This document shows, piece after piece, positions 1 through 9,366 of a stretch of 64,000 nt of DNA. Position 1 is the stretch's first letter, and every line of letters starts with the position of its first letter. The stretch covers positions 3,836,501 to 3,900,500 of the forward strand of contig NZ_JADOVJ010000001.1 in the NCBI RefSeq assembly GCF_015752315.1, given 5' to 3'. The notes under the pieces were generated by a model. That model saw nothing but the letters and a program-made list of their open reading frames with translations. It was not told the origin of the DNA and searched no databases. Origin of the DNA: Nocardioides luteus. Lineage in GTDB: Bacteria > Actinomycetota > Actinomycetes > Propionibacteriales > Nocardioidaceae. A program made the position numbers and the translations under genes.

Positions 1-1
1 G

Positions 2-739
2 GCCAACGGCCGCGGCGTCGCGAAGTGGTCCGGGCGGCTTCCCAAGGACATCGGCCTCGGCAAGCACACCCTCACCTTCCAGGGATCGGTGAACCGCGGG
101 ATCAGGTTCGTCGTGACCGGCACGCCCAGCGACGGCGAGTGCGTCCAGAGCGGCTGCGCCCCCAGCACGAGCACCGTCAGGAAGGCGGCATCGGCCGAGG
201 AGGGCGGGGTCGGCCCGCTCACCTGGATCATCGTCGCCACGATGATCGTGCTCGGCCTCGTGGCCGCCGCGGTCGCCATGCTCACCGGACGCCGCAGGCG
301 CGACCCCGAGTGGGACGAGCCGAACTATGCGCAGGCGCCGCCGCGCTATCCCTCGGACCCGCGACAGGCCTCGGGGCCCTACCCGGCTCATCCTCGCCAG
401 CAGCCCCGCAACGAGACCCCGCTCCCCCGCAGGCTCCCTGCCGACCAGCAGCCGATCCGTCGCCAGCCGGGCCCGCGGCAGCCGAGCCACCGCCAGCCGC
501 TTCCCCAGCACCTGCCGCAGCACCGGGAACCCCGGTACCGGGATCCCCAGCACATGGAGCCCCAGCACGTGGAGCCTCAGCACGTGGAGCCTCAGCACGG
601 GGAGCCTCAGCACCTGGAGCCACAGCACGCGGCTCCCCCGCAGCCCGGTGATCGCCGCACGCGCCCGCCGGAGTCGTTCGCTCCGCCGAGCCAGCGAGCC
701 GAGGTCTACCAGGGCCAGCGGATCGCCGGGCGCTCCTAG
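2..739 (+). CDS. C-terminal part of a membrane-anchored, Pro/Gln-rich surface protein (5' truncated)
   Basis: The reading frame is open from the first base, so the N-terminus lies outside the window. About 75 residues of apparent extracellular sequence come first, with two Cys a few residues apart, then one hydrophobic segment (begins LTWIIVATMIVLG) followed by an arginine stop-transfer stretch (GRRRRD). The rest is a hydrophilic tail rich in Pro, Gln and Arg that ends with imperfect tandem EPQHV/EPQHG/EPQHL units. The topology suggests an exported domain, one membrane anchor and a cytoplasmic disordered tail. I do not recognise the family. The stop codon overlaps the stop of the convergent lipoprotein gene by 4 bp. 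Confidence 0.7.
   Translation, partial: ANGRGVAKWSGRLPKDIGLGKHTLTFQGSVNRGIRFVVTGTPSDGECVQSGCAPSTSTVRKAASAEEGGVGPLTWIIVATMIVLGLVAAAVAMLTGRRRRDPEWDEPNYAQAPPRYPSDPRQASGPYPAHPRQQPRNETPLPRRLPADQQPIRRQPGPRQPSHRQPLPQHLPQHREPRYRDPQHMEPQHVEPQHVEPQHGEPQHLEPQHAAPPQPGDRRTRPPESFAPPSQRAEVYQGQRIAGRS
543..634 (+). repeat. Tandem 15-bp coding repeat (EPQH units)
   Basis: Roughly five to six copies of a 15-bp unit of the type GAGCCTCAGCACGTG lie in tandem and encode EPQHV-like pentapeptides in the tail of the preceding gene. The third bases vary slightly between copies. It is a coding minisatellite that could change length by slippage. Confidence 0.75.
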
Positions 740-1836
740 ACAAGCGATTCGCCCCGGCGGGCGGTGTCGGCCGAGACCGTCGGCCACAGCGTCTCCAGGG
801 CCGCCTCGAGGGCGGAGAGGACCGGGTCGAGATCGTCCCCCGGGAACGGGGCCGACGCCTGCTGACGTACGACGGCACAGAAGGCGCGGCTCTCCCCCTC
901 AGCCTCGTGGCAGCGGACGGTCTCGGCGGACCCCTCGGTCCAGCCGTCGTAGCCGTCGGTGTCGCCCTTCGAGCAGGTGAGCCTCGTGGGGCACTTCCGC
1001 TGCCCGGCGGGCAGGTTCGGGGCGTGGACCGCGGTGACGGTGCTGCCGTCGGGGCGGGTGCCGACGACGCCGAAGGCGCCCTTGCCGTAGGCCGAGACAT
1101 CGGCCTTCTCGAAGGAGTCGATGTCGGCGTACGCCTTGGTCTCGAGCAGCCCCGCCGCGATCGCCCCGGCGGTCAGCGCGACCTCGCCGACGCCGTTGGC
1201 GCCCTCGGACGGGAATCCCTCGACCTGCGCCTTCGTCATCTTCATGGTCGTCCTCGTGCCGAGGCGTGGGTCGGTGACCAGGGCGACGAGGTCGTCCACG
1301 CTCACCTCGAGATCGAGCTCGCGCGGGTCCTCGGTGATCTTCTCGCCCACGTAGGCGGCCCGGCGCTCCTCTCGGCCGGACCGGTGGGAGACCATCAGCT
1401 GGCCGGGTGTGCCGTCGTCGGTGGCCAGGTCCCAGGCGACGGTGGCGGTGCCGGACGCGCCCTTCACCTCGACGCAGCCTGACATCCCGTCATGGCACCA
1501 GGTCGAGAGCAGGTCGTCGTCGACCGGGCCCGCCTTGACCTCCAGCGAGTGGTCGGCACCCCACCGCAGCACAGTGCCGACCTCGTCCTGCTCGAAGTAG
1601 AGGTCGCCGCCGTCGAAGGTCTCCGGCACGACGCGTACGTGCTGGAGCGTGATCGCCGCGAGCGCCTCCGGGGTCGCGGGCCGGTTGCCCGGCTTCAGGT
1701 CGGCCGGGTCGATGCTCGCCGAGGGCGCGACCGTGGGCCTCTCGCTGGGCTCGTCGTCCGCCTCGGTCGCGCTGCTGCCGCAGCCGGTGACCAGAAGAGC
1801 CGCAGCAGCCAGCAGTGCCATCCCCCGTCGTCGCAT
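736..1836 (-). CDS. Predicted lipoprotein of unknown function
   Basis: 366 aa. A type II signal peptide is clear: Arg-rich n-region (MRRRG), an alanine/leucine core, and the lipobox LVTGC with the cysteine near residue 19. An acidic, Ser/Glu-rich linker follows and then a soluble extracellular domain with several Cys. It should be exported and lipid-anchored to the outer face of the membrane. No enzyme motif was recognised. ATG at 1836 was chosen because it keeps the full n-region; a second ATG five codons later is possible. Ten bases separate its start from the stop of the upstream MetE-like gene, so it may be co-transcribed with that operon. Confidence 0.8.
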   Translation of the reverse strand: MRRRGMALLAAAALLVTGCGSSATEADDEPSERPTVAPSASIDPADLKPGNRPATPEALAAITLQHVRVVPETFDGGDLYFEQDEVGTVLRWGADHSLEVKAGPVDDDLLSTWCHDGMSGCVEVKGASGTATVAWDLATDDGTPGQLMVSHRSGREERRAAYVGEKITEDPRELDLEVSVDDLVALVTDPRLGTRTTMKMTKAQVEGFPSEGANGVGEVALTAGAIAAGLLETKAYADIDSFEKADVSAYGKGAFGVVGTRPDGSTVTAVHAPNLPAGQRKCPTRLTCSKGDTDGYDGWTEGSAETVRCHEAEGESRAFCAVVRQQASAPFPGDDLDPVLSALEAALETLWPTVSADTARRGESLV

Positions 1837-1845
1837 GAGGGGAAT

Positions 1846-2844
1846 CTACGCCAGGTGACGCGCGCTTTCGGTGAGGATTCGCAGCGCCGTGCGGGCCCAT
1901 CGCCAGTCGGCACCGGCGAGACCGCAGGCAGGCGTCAGCACGATGTCGTACGCAGCATCGAGCCCGAGCATGTCGAGCCAGCGCTCCACCGTCTCGGTGA
2001 CCGTCTTGTCGGTGGGCGTGGCGCCGGCCGGCGCGATCGAGGGGACCACTCCGAGCGCGACCGTGTCGCCCGCCTCCAGCGCGGTGGCGAGGTCGTCGTG
2101 GTCGGCGGCGGTGAGCTGGGTCAGGTCGACACCGACCCCCTTCGCCCCGGCCTTGCGGAGCAGGCCGAGCGGGGTCCCGGGCGCGCACGAGTGCACCCAC
2201 GGGATCGCGCCCTCCTCGGCGATCGCGCCGAACACCCACTCCAGCGACTGGGAGGCCTCGGGGAGGTCGATGCTGCGGTGCTTGCCGAAGCCGGAGGCGG
2301 TCGGCACCTGGGCGTTGAGCACGGCGCTCAGCGCGGGCTCGTCGACCTGGACGACCAGGGTGTCCGCGCCGGGGAGGCGGCGGCGTACGTCCCGGACGTG
2401 GGTGCGTACGCCCTCGGCGAGCGCCTGCGCGAGATCACGCCGGGCGCCGTGGTCGGCGAGCAGCTTGTCGCCGCGCGGCCGCTCGACGGTGGCGGCCAGG
2501 GTCCACGGGCCGGCGACCTGGATCTTGAACGCGCCGCCGCCGGAGGTGAGCGGAGAGTCCTGGACCAGCTCCTCGACGGTGTCGAGGTCCTGGGCGAGCA
2601 GGCTCCGGGCGCGCCGGTGGTCGACGCCGGCGGAGCCGGAGGTGCCGGTGAGCCGCCAGCCCGCGGGCTGCAGGTCGGCGTCGAGCCCGTCGAGGACGGC
2701 CAGCGTACGGCCGGTCATGTTCGCGATCGCGCCGCGCGCGGGCAGCTCGGGCAGGTGGGGAAGGTCGGTCAGCTCACCGAGGACGATGCGGCAGGCCTCT
2801 GCGTAGTCCTCTCCCGGCAGCGACCCGACCCCGGTCGCCCTCAC
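1846..2844 (-). CDS. MetE-like (cobalamin-independent methionine synthase C-terminal family) protein
   Basis: 332 aa. The N-terminus [13 protein letters not shown] matches the first strand of the UROD/MetE C-terminal TIM-barrel family; [11 protein letters not shown] and WVHSCAPG fit the substrate and metal regions of that fold. It is about half the length of a true MetE because the N-terminal half is absent, as in the short actinobacterial members. Homocysteine methylation is therefore an inference from the family. The GTG start overlaps the TGA of mnmA as GTGA, implying translational coupling. The same neighbourhood (cysteine desulfurase, mnmA, this gene) is common in Actinobacteria, usually with ligA nearby. 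Confidence 0.8.
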   Translation of the reverse strand: MRATGVGSLPGEDYAEACRIVLGELTDLPHLPELPARGAIANMTGRTLAVLDGLDADLQPAGWRLTGTSGSAGVDHRRARSLLAQDLDTVEELVQDSPLTSGGGAFKIQVAGPWTLAATVERPRGDKLLADHGARRDLAQALAEGVRTHVRDVRRRLPGADTLVVQVDEPALSAVLNAQVPTASGFGKHRSIDLPEASQSLEWVFGAIAEEGAIPWVHSCAPGTPLGLLRKAGAKGVGVDLTQLTAADHDDLATALEAGDTVALGVVPSIAPAGATPTDKTVTETVERWLDMLGLDAAYDIVLTPACGLAGADWRWARTALRILTESARHLA

Positions 2845-3965
2845 GCGAGAGCCACCCGGCGGGTCGTGGAGATGGTGGCCGACCCGACGACGCGGGTGCC
2901 GTCGTAGATGACCGCGGCCTGGCCCGGCGCGATCCCGTAGGCCGGGTCGAGCAGCTCGATCTCGACCTCCGCGTCGGTGGTCGAGCCTGTCGGGACCACG
3001 GTCACCCGCGCCCGGTGCTCGTCACCGTGCGCGCGCAGCTGGACGGTGCCCTCCAGGACACCCTCGGGCGCCCGCCCGGCCCAGCGCGGCCGGATCCCGG
3101 AGAGACCGTCGACGGCCAGGTGCTCCCTGGGACCCACCGTGACGGTGCCGGAGACCGGCTCGATGTCGAGCACGAACCGAGGCTTCCCGTCAGGCGCGGG
3201 CTTGCCGAGGCGCAGTCCCTTGCGCTGCCCGATCGTGTAGGCGTACGTCCCCTGGTGCTCGCCCAGGACCTCACCGGTCTCGTCGACGATCGGCCCGGAC
3301 TCGTTGGGTGCCCGGTCGCCCAGCTTCTCGCGCAGCCAGCCGGCGTTGTCGCCGTCGGCGACGAAGCAGATGTCGTGGGAGTCGGGCTTGTCGGCGACGA
3401 GCAGGCCGCGGCGGGCCGCCTCCTCGCGTACCAGCGGCTTCGGGGTGTCTCCGAGCGGGAACAGCGAGTGGCGCAGCTGGTCCTGGTCAAGCACACCGAG
3501 TACGTAGGACTGGTCCTTGCCGCCGTCGACGGCGCGGTGCAGCTCGACCAGCCCGTCGGCGTCCTCGCGCAGGGTGGCGTAGTGGCCGGTCGCGACCGCG
3601 TCGAAGCCCAGCGCGAGCGCCCGGTCGAGCACGGCGGCGAACTTGATCTTCTCGTTGCAGCGCAGGCACGGGTTGGGGGTGCGGCCCTCGGCGTACTCCG
3701 ACATGAAGTCCTCGACCACGTCCTCGTGGAAGCGGTCGGAGAGGTCCCAGACGTAGAACGGGATGCCGATCACGTCGGCCGCGCGCCGGGCGTCGTTGGC
3801 GTCCTCGATCGTGCAGCACCCGCGCGCCCCGGAGCGGTAGGACGCCGGGTTGCGGGAGAGCGCCAGGTGGACGCCGGTGACGTCGTGACCCGCCTCCTTC
3901 GCGCGTGCGGCGGCGACGGCGGAGTCCACTCCCCCGGACATCGCGGCGACGACTCGCATGCCCAT
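2841..3965 (-). CDS. mnmA: tRNA-specific 2-thiouridylase MnmA
   Basis: 374 aa. It thiolates U34 of Lys, Glu and Gln tRNAs using sulfur relayed from a cysteine desulfurase. The PP-loop [13 protein letters not shown] is at the N-terminus; the catalytic pair is seen in [14 protein letters not shown] and [10 protein letters not shown], with the tRNA-binding central domain and C-terminal barrel after them. The start at 3965 (MGMRVV) overlaps the TGA of the desulfurase gene by one base; an ATG two codons later (MRVV) is the alternative. Lying directly downstream of a cysteine desulfurase strongly supports the sulfur-relay role. Confidence 0.95.
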   Translation of the reverse strand: MGMRVVAAMSGGVDSAVAAARAKEAGHDVTGVHLALSRNPASYRSGARGCCTIEDANDARRAADVIGIPFYVWDLSDRFHEDVVEDFMSEYAEGRTPNPCLRCNEKIKFAAVLDRALALGFDAVATGHYATLREDADGLVELHRAVDGGKDQSYVLGVLDQDQLRHSLFPLGDTPKPLVREEAARRGLLVADKPDSHDICFVADGDNAGWLREKLGDRAPNESGPIVDETGEVLGEHQGTYAYTIGQRKGLRLGKPAPDGKPRFVLDIEPVSGTVTVGPREHLAVDGLSGIRPRWAGRAPEGVLEGTVQLRAHGDEHRARVTVVPTGSTTDAEVEIELLDPAYGIAPGQAAVIYDGTRVVGSATISTTRRVALA

Positions 3966-5158
3966 CAGCGGTTCAGTCCTGCCGCGCGGCCGCGCTCGAC
4001 GGCCGGACCGATGGCCGCGACGAGCCGGTCCACGTCCTCGGCGGTGGTGGTGTGGCCGAGCGAGAAGCGCAGCGAGGAGCGCGCCTCCTCGTCGGACTGG
4101 CCCATGGCGAGAAGCACATGGGAGGCCTGGGGTACGCCGGCAGAGCACGCCGCCCCGGTCGAGCACTCCACCCCGGCGGCGTCGAGCAGCATCAGCAGCG
4201 AGTCGCCCTCGCAGCCCGGGAAGGCGATCTGGGCGTTGTTGGGCAGCCGGTGGCGACCCAGCGGCTCCAGCGGCGGTCCGTTGAGGTGGGAGTCCGGCAC
4301 GACCGCCAGCACCTGCTCGACGAGCCGGTCGCGCAGCGCACCGACCCGGGTCGCGTACGCCTCCTGCTCCTTGACCGCGAGCTCGACCGCGGCCGCGAAG
4401 CCGGCGATGGCCGCGGTCGCGTGGGTGCCGCTGCGTACGTCTCTCTCCTGGCCGCCGCCGTGGACGAGCGCGGTCAGCTCGAGCTCGCGGCGGACGACGA
4501 GGGCGCCGGCGCCCACCGGGCCACCGAGCTTGTGGCCGGTCAGGGAGAGTGCGTCGACGCCGCTGGTGGCGAAGTCGACCGGCACCGCGCCGACCGCCTG
4601 GACGGCGTCGGTGTGGACCGGGATGCCGTGCTGGGCGGCCATCTCGGCGATCTCCGCGACGGGCTGCAGCGTGCCGACCTCGTTGTTGGCCCACATCACC
4701 GAGACGAGGGCGACCGAGGCGGGGTCCCGCTCGATGGCCTCCTTCATCGCGGCGAGGTCGACCCGGCCGGTCGCGTCGCACGGGATGAGCTCGACGTAGG
4801 CGCCCTCGGTCGCCTCGAGCCACTGCAGCGGGTCGAGCACGGCGTGGTGCTCGACGGTGGTGGTCAGGATCCGGGTGCGCGCGGGATCCTGGCCGCGGCG
4901 TGCCCAGTAGGCACCCTTGAGCGCCAGGTTGTCGGCCTCGGTGCCGCCGGAGGTGAAGACGACCTCACCGGGCCGGGATCCGAGCACCGCGGCGATCCGT
5001 TCTCGGGACTCCTCGAGCACCCGGCGCGCGCGGCGCCCTGATGCGTGCAGCGAGCTCGCGTTGCCGACCAGAGCCAGCTCCGCGGTCATCGCCTCGATCG
5101 CCGCCGGGGCCATGGGTGTGGTGGCGGCGTGGTCCAGATAGACGGTCCGGGGGTTCAT
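3965..5158 (-). CDS. Cysteine desulfurase (NifS/IscS family)
   Basis: 397 aa PLP enzyme that removes sulfur from cysteine as a protein persulfide. Visible features: N-terminal [22 protein letters not shown] (cofactor phosphate binding), VEHHAVLDP with the ring-stacking His, the PLP lysine in [10 protein letters not shown], and the mobile-loop catalytic Cys in [11 protein letters not shown]. It is the first gene of a coupled operon with mnmA and the MetE-like gene, so its main client is probably tRNA thiolation, though Fe-S assembly cannot be excluded. Confidence 0.95.
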   Translation of the reverse strand: MNPRTVYLDHAATTPMAPAAIEAMTAELALVGNASSLHASGRRARRVLEESRERIAAVLGSRPGEVVFTSGGTEADNLALKGAYWARRGQDPARTRILTTTVEHHAVLDPLQWLEATEGAYVELIPCDATGRVDLAAMKEAIERDPASVALVSVMWANNEVGTLQPVAEIAEMAAQHGIPVHTDAVQAVGAVPVDFATSGVDALSLTGHKLGGPVGAGALVVRRELELTALVHGGGQERDVRSGTHATAAIAGFAAAVELAVKEQEAYATRVGALRDRLVEQVLAVVPDSHLNGPPLEPLGRHRLPNNAQIAFPGCEGDSLLMLLDAAGVECSTGAACSAGVPQASHVLLAMGQSDEEARSSLRFSLGHTTTAEDVDRLVAAIGPAVERGRAAGLNR

Positions 5159-5239
5159 CGTCTACCAAGGTTACGGCCCGATGGGCGTGCTTGCTGAAAC
5201 GTCGCCGCCCGTTCACCTCGCCTCCCTATGGTCGGGCCC

Positions 5240-6130
5240 ATGTCCCAGGGATTCCGTGAATACATCGACAACCTGATCACCGAGGGTCACACGATCGGCG
5301 AGGATCACGATGACGACCCGGTGCTCCTGGACCCCGCCGGCCGGGCCGTCGACACCTGGCGCGAGAACTATCCCTACTCCGAGCGGATCCCCCGCGAGGT
5401 CTACGACGAGCAGAAGTACCTCCTCCAGGTCGAGCTGCTGAAGTTCCAGCGCTGGAACGACCGCGTCGGCGGGAAGCACGTGCTGCTCTTCGAGGGCCGG
5501 GACGCGGCCGGCAAGGGCGGCACCATCAAGCGGTTCATGGAGCATCTCAACCCCCGCTACGCCCGCACCGTCGCACTGTCGAAGCCGTCGGACCGCGAGT
5601 CGCAGCAGTGGTTCTTCCAGCGCTACGTCCAGCACCTGCCCACCGCCGGTGAGATGGTCCTGTTCGACCGGTCCTGGTACAACCGCGCCGGCGTCGAGCG
5701 CGTCATGGGCTTCGCCACCGACGACCAGTACGAGCAGTTCATGGACCAGGTGCCGCTCTTCGAGCAGATGCTCGTCGACTCCGGCATCACGCTCACGAAG
5801 TTCTGGTTCTCGGTCGGCCGCTCCGAGCAGCGCACCCGCTTCATCATCCGCCAGATCGACCCGGTACGGCAGTGGAAGCTCTCCCCGATCGACGTCCAGT
5901 CGCTGGACAAGTGGGACTCCTACACCGCCGCCAAGGAGGAGATGTTCCGCCGCACCGACACTGACTGGGCACCGTGGACCACGATCCGCTCCAACGACAA
6001 GAAGCGCGCCCGCCTCAACGCGATGCGCTACTTCCTCGCCAACCACGACTACGACGAGAAGGACCCCGACGTCGTCGGCAGCCCCGACCCCCTCATCGTG
6101 CAGCGCGGCATCGACGCCGTCGGCGACTGA
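5240..6130 (+). CDS. ppk2: Polyphosphate kinase 2 (PPK2 family)
   Basis: 296 aa. PPK2 transfers phosphate between polyphosphate and nucleoside diphosphates. The P-loop is FEGRDAAGKGGTIKRF, the second conserved block is LFDRSWYNRAGVERVMG, and the lid region contains RQIDPVRQWKLSPID, in the order expected for a single-domain (class I-type) enzyme. ATG 5240 (MSQGF) was preferred; an in-frame ATG at 5228 would add four residues and neither has a convincing ribosome site. It is divergent from the desulfurase operon and stops five bases before the next convergent gene. Confidence 0.92.
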   Translation: MSQGFREYIDNLITEGHTIGEDHDDDPVLLDPAGRAVDTWRENYPYSERIPREVYDEQKYLLQVELLKFQRWNDRVGGKHVLLFEGRDAAGKGGTIKRFMEHLNPRYARTVALSKPSDRESQQWFFQRYVQHLPTAGEMVLFDRSWYNRAGVERVMGFATDDQYEQFMDQVPLFEQMLVDSGITLTKFWFSVGRSEQRTRFIIRQIDPVRQWKLSPIDVQSLDKWDSYTAAKEEMFRRTDTDWAPWTTIRSNDKKRARLNAMRYFLANHDYDEKDPDVVGSPDPLIVQRGIDAVGD

Positions 6131-6134
6131 CGGA

Positions 6135-6953
6135 TCACGCCGGCCAGGGAATGCGCCTCAGGCACGCCTCGATGGCCTGCTCGAGCGTGCCGACGTCGTC
6201 CTCCCCCAACGGAACAACCGACGCGTACGCAGCGACGAACGCCTCACGCACGTCAGCCGGGGTCGGGCGCCAGTCGTGATACCGCGTCCCGAGGAGGACA
6301 GCAGCCTGAGCGAGGTCGTCCACCCGACGACGGTAGGTCGCCTCCTCCAGATCCAGGACCGCCACGATCCTTCCGTCCGCCCAGAGGATGTTGGCCGACC
6401 TGAAGTCGTTGCCGACCAGCTGAGTGCCCGGTGCGGCTGGCTCGTCGGTGGGAATCGTCTCCGGGTAGTCGGCCATCGCGCTGTGCATCCGCGCGAGCAT
6501 CTCGCCCGCAGCCCGAACCTGGACCGGGTCGGTGACGTCCAACAGCTCGCCCTCGACAACACCCTGAAGCCCGAGCGAGAACCCGTCGACCTCGACCTGG
6601 AGGCTGCCGTCCCGAGCCGCCCGCGGTGCCGAGACAGGTATCCCCCGCTCCTCCAGCCAGACCGTCAGCCGTGCGATCGCCGCCAGCCGCGCGAACAGGC
6701 GAGGCCGCATCGACCACTTCGCGATCATCCGGCAACCGTCGACCGTGATCCACGCCAGGCAGTTGGCATCGCTGATCACCAGCCGTTCACACGCGGCCAC
6801 TCGCAGCCCCCAGTGCTCAGCCAGCACGCCGTCCAACCAGCCGATGGCATCGGCGGTGGATGCAAACCCGAACCGCTCGGTCAGCGCCGCGCCTGGATCG
6901 GCAGACTCCCAGAGCATGCTGATCGACGTACTCATCTCTTCGGCTGCGGTCAC
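6135..6953 (-). CDS. Aminoglycoside/choline-kinase-like phosphotransferase (APH fold)
   Basis: 272 aa. The C-terminal half has the APH/choline kinase layout: LARMHSAM, then a catalytic-loop equivalent GNDFRSANILW, then VLDLEEA at the metal-binding Asp. The catalytic Asp is at about residue 183, but the usual His two residues before it is Gly 181, which is unusual for the family. Substrate cannot be told; homoserine kinase-like or antibiotic-modifying roles are both only possibilities. Convergent with ppk2. Another in-frame ATG lies six codons downstream of the chosen start. Confidence 0.7.
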   Translation of the reverse strand: MTAAEEMSTSISMLWESADPGAALTERFGFASTADAIGWLDGVLAEHWGLRVAACERLVISDANCLAWITVDGCRMIAKWSMRPRLFARLAAIARLTVWLEERGIPVSAPRAARDGSLQVEVDGFSLGLQGVVEGELLDVTDPVQVRAAGEMLARMHSAMADYPETIPTDEPAAPGTQLVGNDFRSANILWADGRIVAVLDLEEATYRRRVDDLAQAAVLLGTRYHDWRPTPADVREAFVAAYASVVPLGEDDVGTLEQAIEACLRRIPWPA

Positions 6954-7069
6954 GGGGCGCAGTCAAGCATGTGGCCTGTGGGGATCTCGGAGTGTCGCGT
7001 GCTGATCGAGCCGGAGCAGCAATGGTGAAGAACACGTCCCGGTGACGACGGCCTGTTCGAGGCGCTGGT

Positions 7070-8332
7070 TCAGGTACGCCGAGCGAACCGGATCCGCCCA
7101 TCCGGAAGCCGCTCATGGGCATAGTCCGGGTCGTGGATTCGGCGATGGTCGCTGGCACACAACAAGACCAGGTTGGCCATGTCGGTCTTGCCGCCTTGGG
7201 ACCACGGTTGCAGGTGGTGGGCTTCGGTCCAGGCTGCTGGGGCGTCACAGTCTTCGGCTTGGCAGCCTTGATCTCGTAGCCGCAGAGCTCGGTGTTGGAT
7301 CGGATGCGCCAACCGGGTGGTGCGGCCCAGGTCGAGGATTTCGGAGTCGGTGCCTAGGACGACGGGGATGAGGTCGGCGTTGCAGGCCATCCGGCGGGCT
7401 TCGGCGGCGGTGATCTGGTCGCCGTCAAACCCGAGGGCGGCGGTGCCGAGGTCTTTGCGGAGGTCCGCCACGCTCATGGTGATGAACACCGTGGTCGCGT
7501 GCCCACCGTGGCGGGGGAGCTGGTCGACGTCGTAGGTCTCGATCACCCGGGCGAACGCTTGGCCGAGCAGCCGGTCGTAGGGCGCTTTGATGCCTTTGTC
7601 CTCGGCGGAGAGCTTCCGGGGCTGGGCCAGCGAGTCCAGGATCGTACGCAACCGCACACCTACCGCTCGGGAGATCCGGGCGTGGATGTCGATGGTGCCG
7701 TCGCCGTTGTCACGAGACGTAAAGAAGGTGCGTCGTGCGGCCAACTCTTCCTCGCGGTGGAGGGCTGCGGCCTCAGCCTGCTCGAAGCGTTCCGGGTCGA
7801 TCTCCGAAAGGATCCGTTTGCCCACGACCTTGAGCTCGTTCGCGGTCAGCCGGGTGGCGTAGTCGACCAGGAGCTTCTCGGCCAGGACCAGGTCCTCGGT
7901 GCTGGCGGCCGGGTCGGCCTCGATCGCGTCGAGGGCTTTCGTGATCACCCGGGCCTTGTCTTGGGACACCTCACCTGCAGCGAGACCGGCCGCGACGCGC
8001 TCGTACTTCGCCACACTCGCGGCGAGTTTCACCTGGGCTCGGGCGACGGCCTTGTCGACGAGCAGTTCGGTCCGCAGCCAGCCGGACGCGTCCTTGGCGC
8101 CGGTCTCCTCGGCGATGTCGCCGGCAGCAGCGAGGACCCGCAGTTTCACCGCGGCCTGTTGGGCCTGGAGTCGCTCCAGCCGCTCGAGGACGTCTTTCTT
8201 CTGCTCGGTGCGCCAATAGACAGGGTCGGTCGACAACAAGTCTTCGAGGGAGGTTTCGATGGCGGTCAGGGCGGCGCCGATCGCGTCGCCGGGGTTGGTG
8301 TCCCAGTGGTCGATCTCGTGGCCGAGACTCAT
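7070..8332 (-). CDS. DUF222 / HNH endonuclease signature protein
   Basis: 420 aa. The N-terminal two-thirds is the helical DUF222 domain typical of a large actinobacterial (13E12-repeat-like) family; the C-terminus is an HNH motif, AWTEAHHLQPW followed by NLVLLCASDHRRIHD. HNH enzymes cut nucleic acids with a His-metal centre, but the role of this expanded family is not settled. It stands alone between a phosphotransferase and a long hairpin-rich non-coding stretch. Paralogues of this family are often multicopy and can behave as dispersed repeats, so transfer within the genome is plausible. Confidence 0.85.
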   Translation of the reverse strand: MSLGHEIDHWDTNPGDAIGAALTAIETSLEDLLSTDPVYWRTEQKKDVLERLERLQAQQAAVKLRVLAAAGDIAEETGAKDASGWLRTELLVDKAVARAQVKLAASVAKYERVAAGLAAGEVSQDKARVITKALDAIEADPAASTEDLVLAEKLLVDYATRLTANELKVVGKRILSEIDPERFEQAEAAALHREEELAARRTFFTSRDNGDGTIDIHARISRAVGVRLRTILDSLAQPRKLSAEDKGIKAPYDRLLGQAFARVIETYDVDQLPRHGGHATTVFITMSVADLRKDLGTAALGFDGDQITAAEARRMACNADLIPVVLGTDSEILDLGRTTRLAHPIQHRALRLRDQGCQAEDCDAPAAWTEAHHLQPWSQGGKTDMANLVLLCASDHRRIHDPDYAHERLPDGRIRFARRT

Positions 8333-8455
8333 CGCTTCCCTCCCTTCAGAGGTGTGCTGTGATGGGTCTGATTCTACGCTTCCAGCACGGATATGAACAC
8401 CTATTTTCGCAGGTCAAGCGCACTTTTCGCGATCAGCGAACGGTCTCGTTTCTGT

Positions 8456-8486
8456 GGATGGTAAGTGGCCCGAAGGGCCACCATCC
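8456..8486. repeat. Bulged 12-bp hairpin
   Basis: Arms GGATGG plus TGGCCC pair with GGGCCA plus CCATCC around a GAA loop, with a four-base bulge (TAAG) on the left arm. It is not placed behind any gene, so it is not an obvious terminator. Confidence 0.6.
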
Positions 8487-8566
8487 CTCCCCGGAACACC
8501 CCGGTCCCGTACAAGAATCTCGCTGCGCCACACCCGGGCCGCCGCCCCGATAGCCAGCCAAATCTT

Positions 8567-8655
8567 TTCTCGATCTGGTCCGGAGTCCAGGACCGCGAAG
8601 CGGCCGGCGTAGCCGGCGCCCGAAGGGCGTCCTTGACGCCGGTCCAGATCGAGAA
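8567..8655. repeat. Long imperfect inverted repeat (27-bp arms)
   Basis: The arm at 8567-8593 (begins TTCTCGATCTGG) pairs with 8629-8655 (ends CCAGATCGAGAA) at 24 of 27 positions. The 35-bp centre is itself rich in short GGCC/GGCG palindromes. The size and structure recall a REP/MITE-like palindromic unit rather than a simple terminator. Confidence 0.65.
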
Positions 8656-8711
8656 GATCCTCAGGAACGGGTCGGCGGCCCACACCCGCCATGAAGAACG
8701 GTTACGTACAG

Positions 8712-8736
8712 GGTGGTCTCGACAAGCTCGACCACC
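8712..8736. repeat. REP-like palindrome
   Basis: GGTGGTC at 8712-8718 pairs exactly with GACCACC at 8730-8736, and inner TCGA words extend the symmetry around an AAG centre. Palindromes of this GGTGGTCGAGCTTGTCGAG type are, to my knowledge, dispersed in many high-GC actinobacterial genomes. Confidence 0.6.
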
Positions 8737-8814
8737 GGGGCACCACCGATCCAGCAGCCCGACGCACGCCCAAAAGCCCCAGCCCAACCCCGAAACCAGT
8801 TACCGTCCACACCC

Positions 8815-9354
8815 ATGAAACCCCTCGGCGACGTCCCCTGGCCCCCAGACCCGATCGTCACCGAGCGCCTGATCCTCCGCCACACCAAGCCCGAGGACAG
8901 GAAAGGCCTGGCAGTCCTGCTCTCCGACGCGACCGTGCAGGCCTACCTCGGCGGCCCGCAGCACACCCAGGAAGAGCTGGAAGAGCTCATTCCACCCGAT
9001 CCGAACACCAGGCCCGGCATCTTCGCCGTCGAGCACGCCGGTGAGTTCATCGGCAGGATCACGGTCCAGCGCCGTGACAGAGCCTGGGCCCACCACGTAC
9101 GCGAGGAGGGCGACGAGGTCGAGATCGGCTACGAGTTCCTCCCGACCACCTGGGGCCAGGGCATCGCGACCGAAGCCACCCGGGCCGCGCTCGACTGGAT
9201 CGAGCGGACGCTCCCGGGCGAGCCGGTGGTCCTCACCACGCAGGTGGCCAACGAACGCTCCCTGCGCCTGGCCCACAAGCTCGGGTTCGTCGAGGTCGAA
9301 CGGTTCGAGGCCTACGGAGCGGAGCAGTGGTTCGGGGTGCTCAAGACCGACTAG
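8815..9354 (+). CDS. GNAT family N-acetyltransferase (RimJ/RimL-like)
   Basis: 179 aa. The start of the fold, VTERLILRHTKPED, and the acetyl-CoA site EVEIGYEFLPTTWGQGIATEA followed by NERSLRLAHKLGF place it in the Acetyltransf_3 / ribosomal-protein-acetyltransferase-like group. The substrate is unknown. ATG 8815 is the first start that does not run into the non-coding repeats upstream. It is convergent with the phosphoesterase gene, 12 bp apart. Confidence 0.85.
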   Translation: MKPLGDVPWPPDPIVTERLILRHTKPEDRKGLAVLLSDATVQAYLGGPQHTQEELEELIPPDPNTRPGIFAVEHAGEFIGRITVQRRDRAWAHHVREEGDEVEIGYEFLPTTWGQGIATEATRAALDWIERTLPGEPVVLTTQVANERSLRLAHKLGFVEVERFEAYGAEQWFGVLKTD

Positions 9355-9366
9355 GCCGACGAGCGC

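Larger units (their letters stand above)
8333..8814. other. 482-bp gene-free region with three hairpins
   Basis: No reading frame here has a plausible start and coding character. The stretch holds three separate inverted-repeat structures (8456-8486, 8567-8655 and 8712-8736), listed individually. Promoters for the flanking HNH gene (leftward) and GNAT gene (rightward) must also be here but none is clear. Confidence 0.6.

Noticed and set aside
8401..8787. 128-residue minus-strand frame upstream of the HNH gene
   Set aside because: It covers the inverted repeats, contains many Arg/Gly shadows and has no ribosome site.
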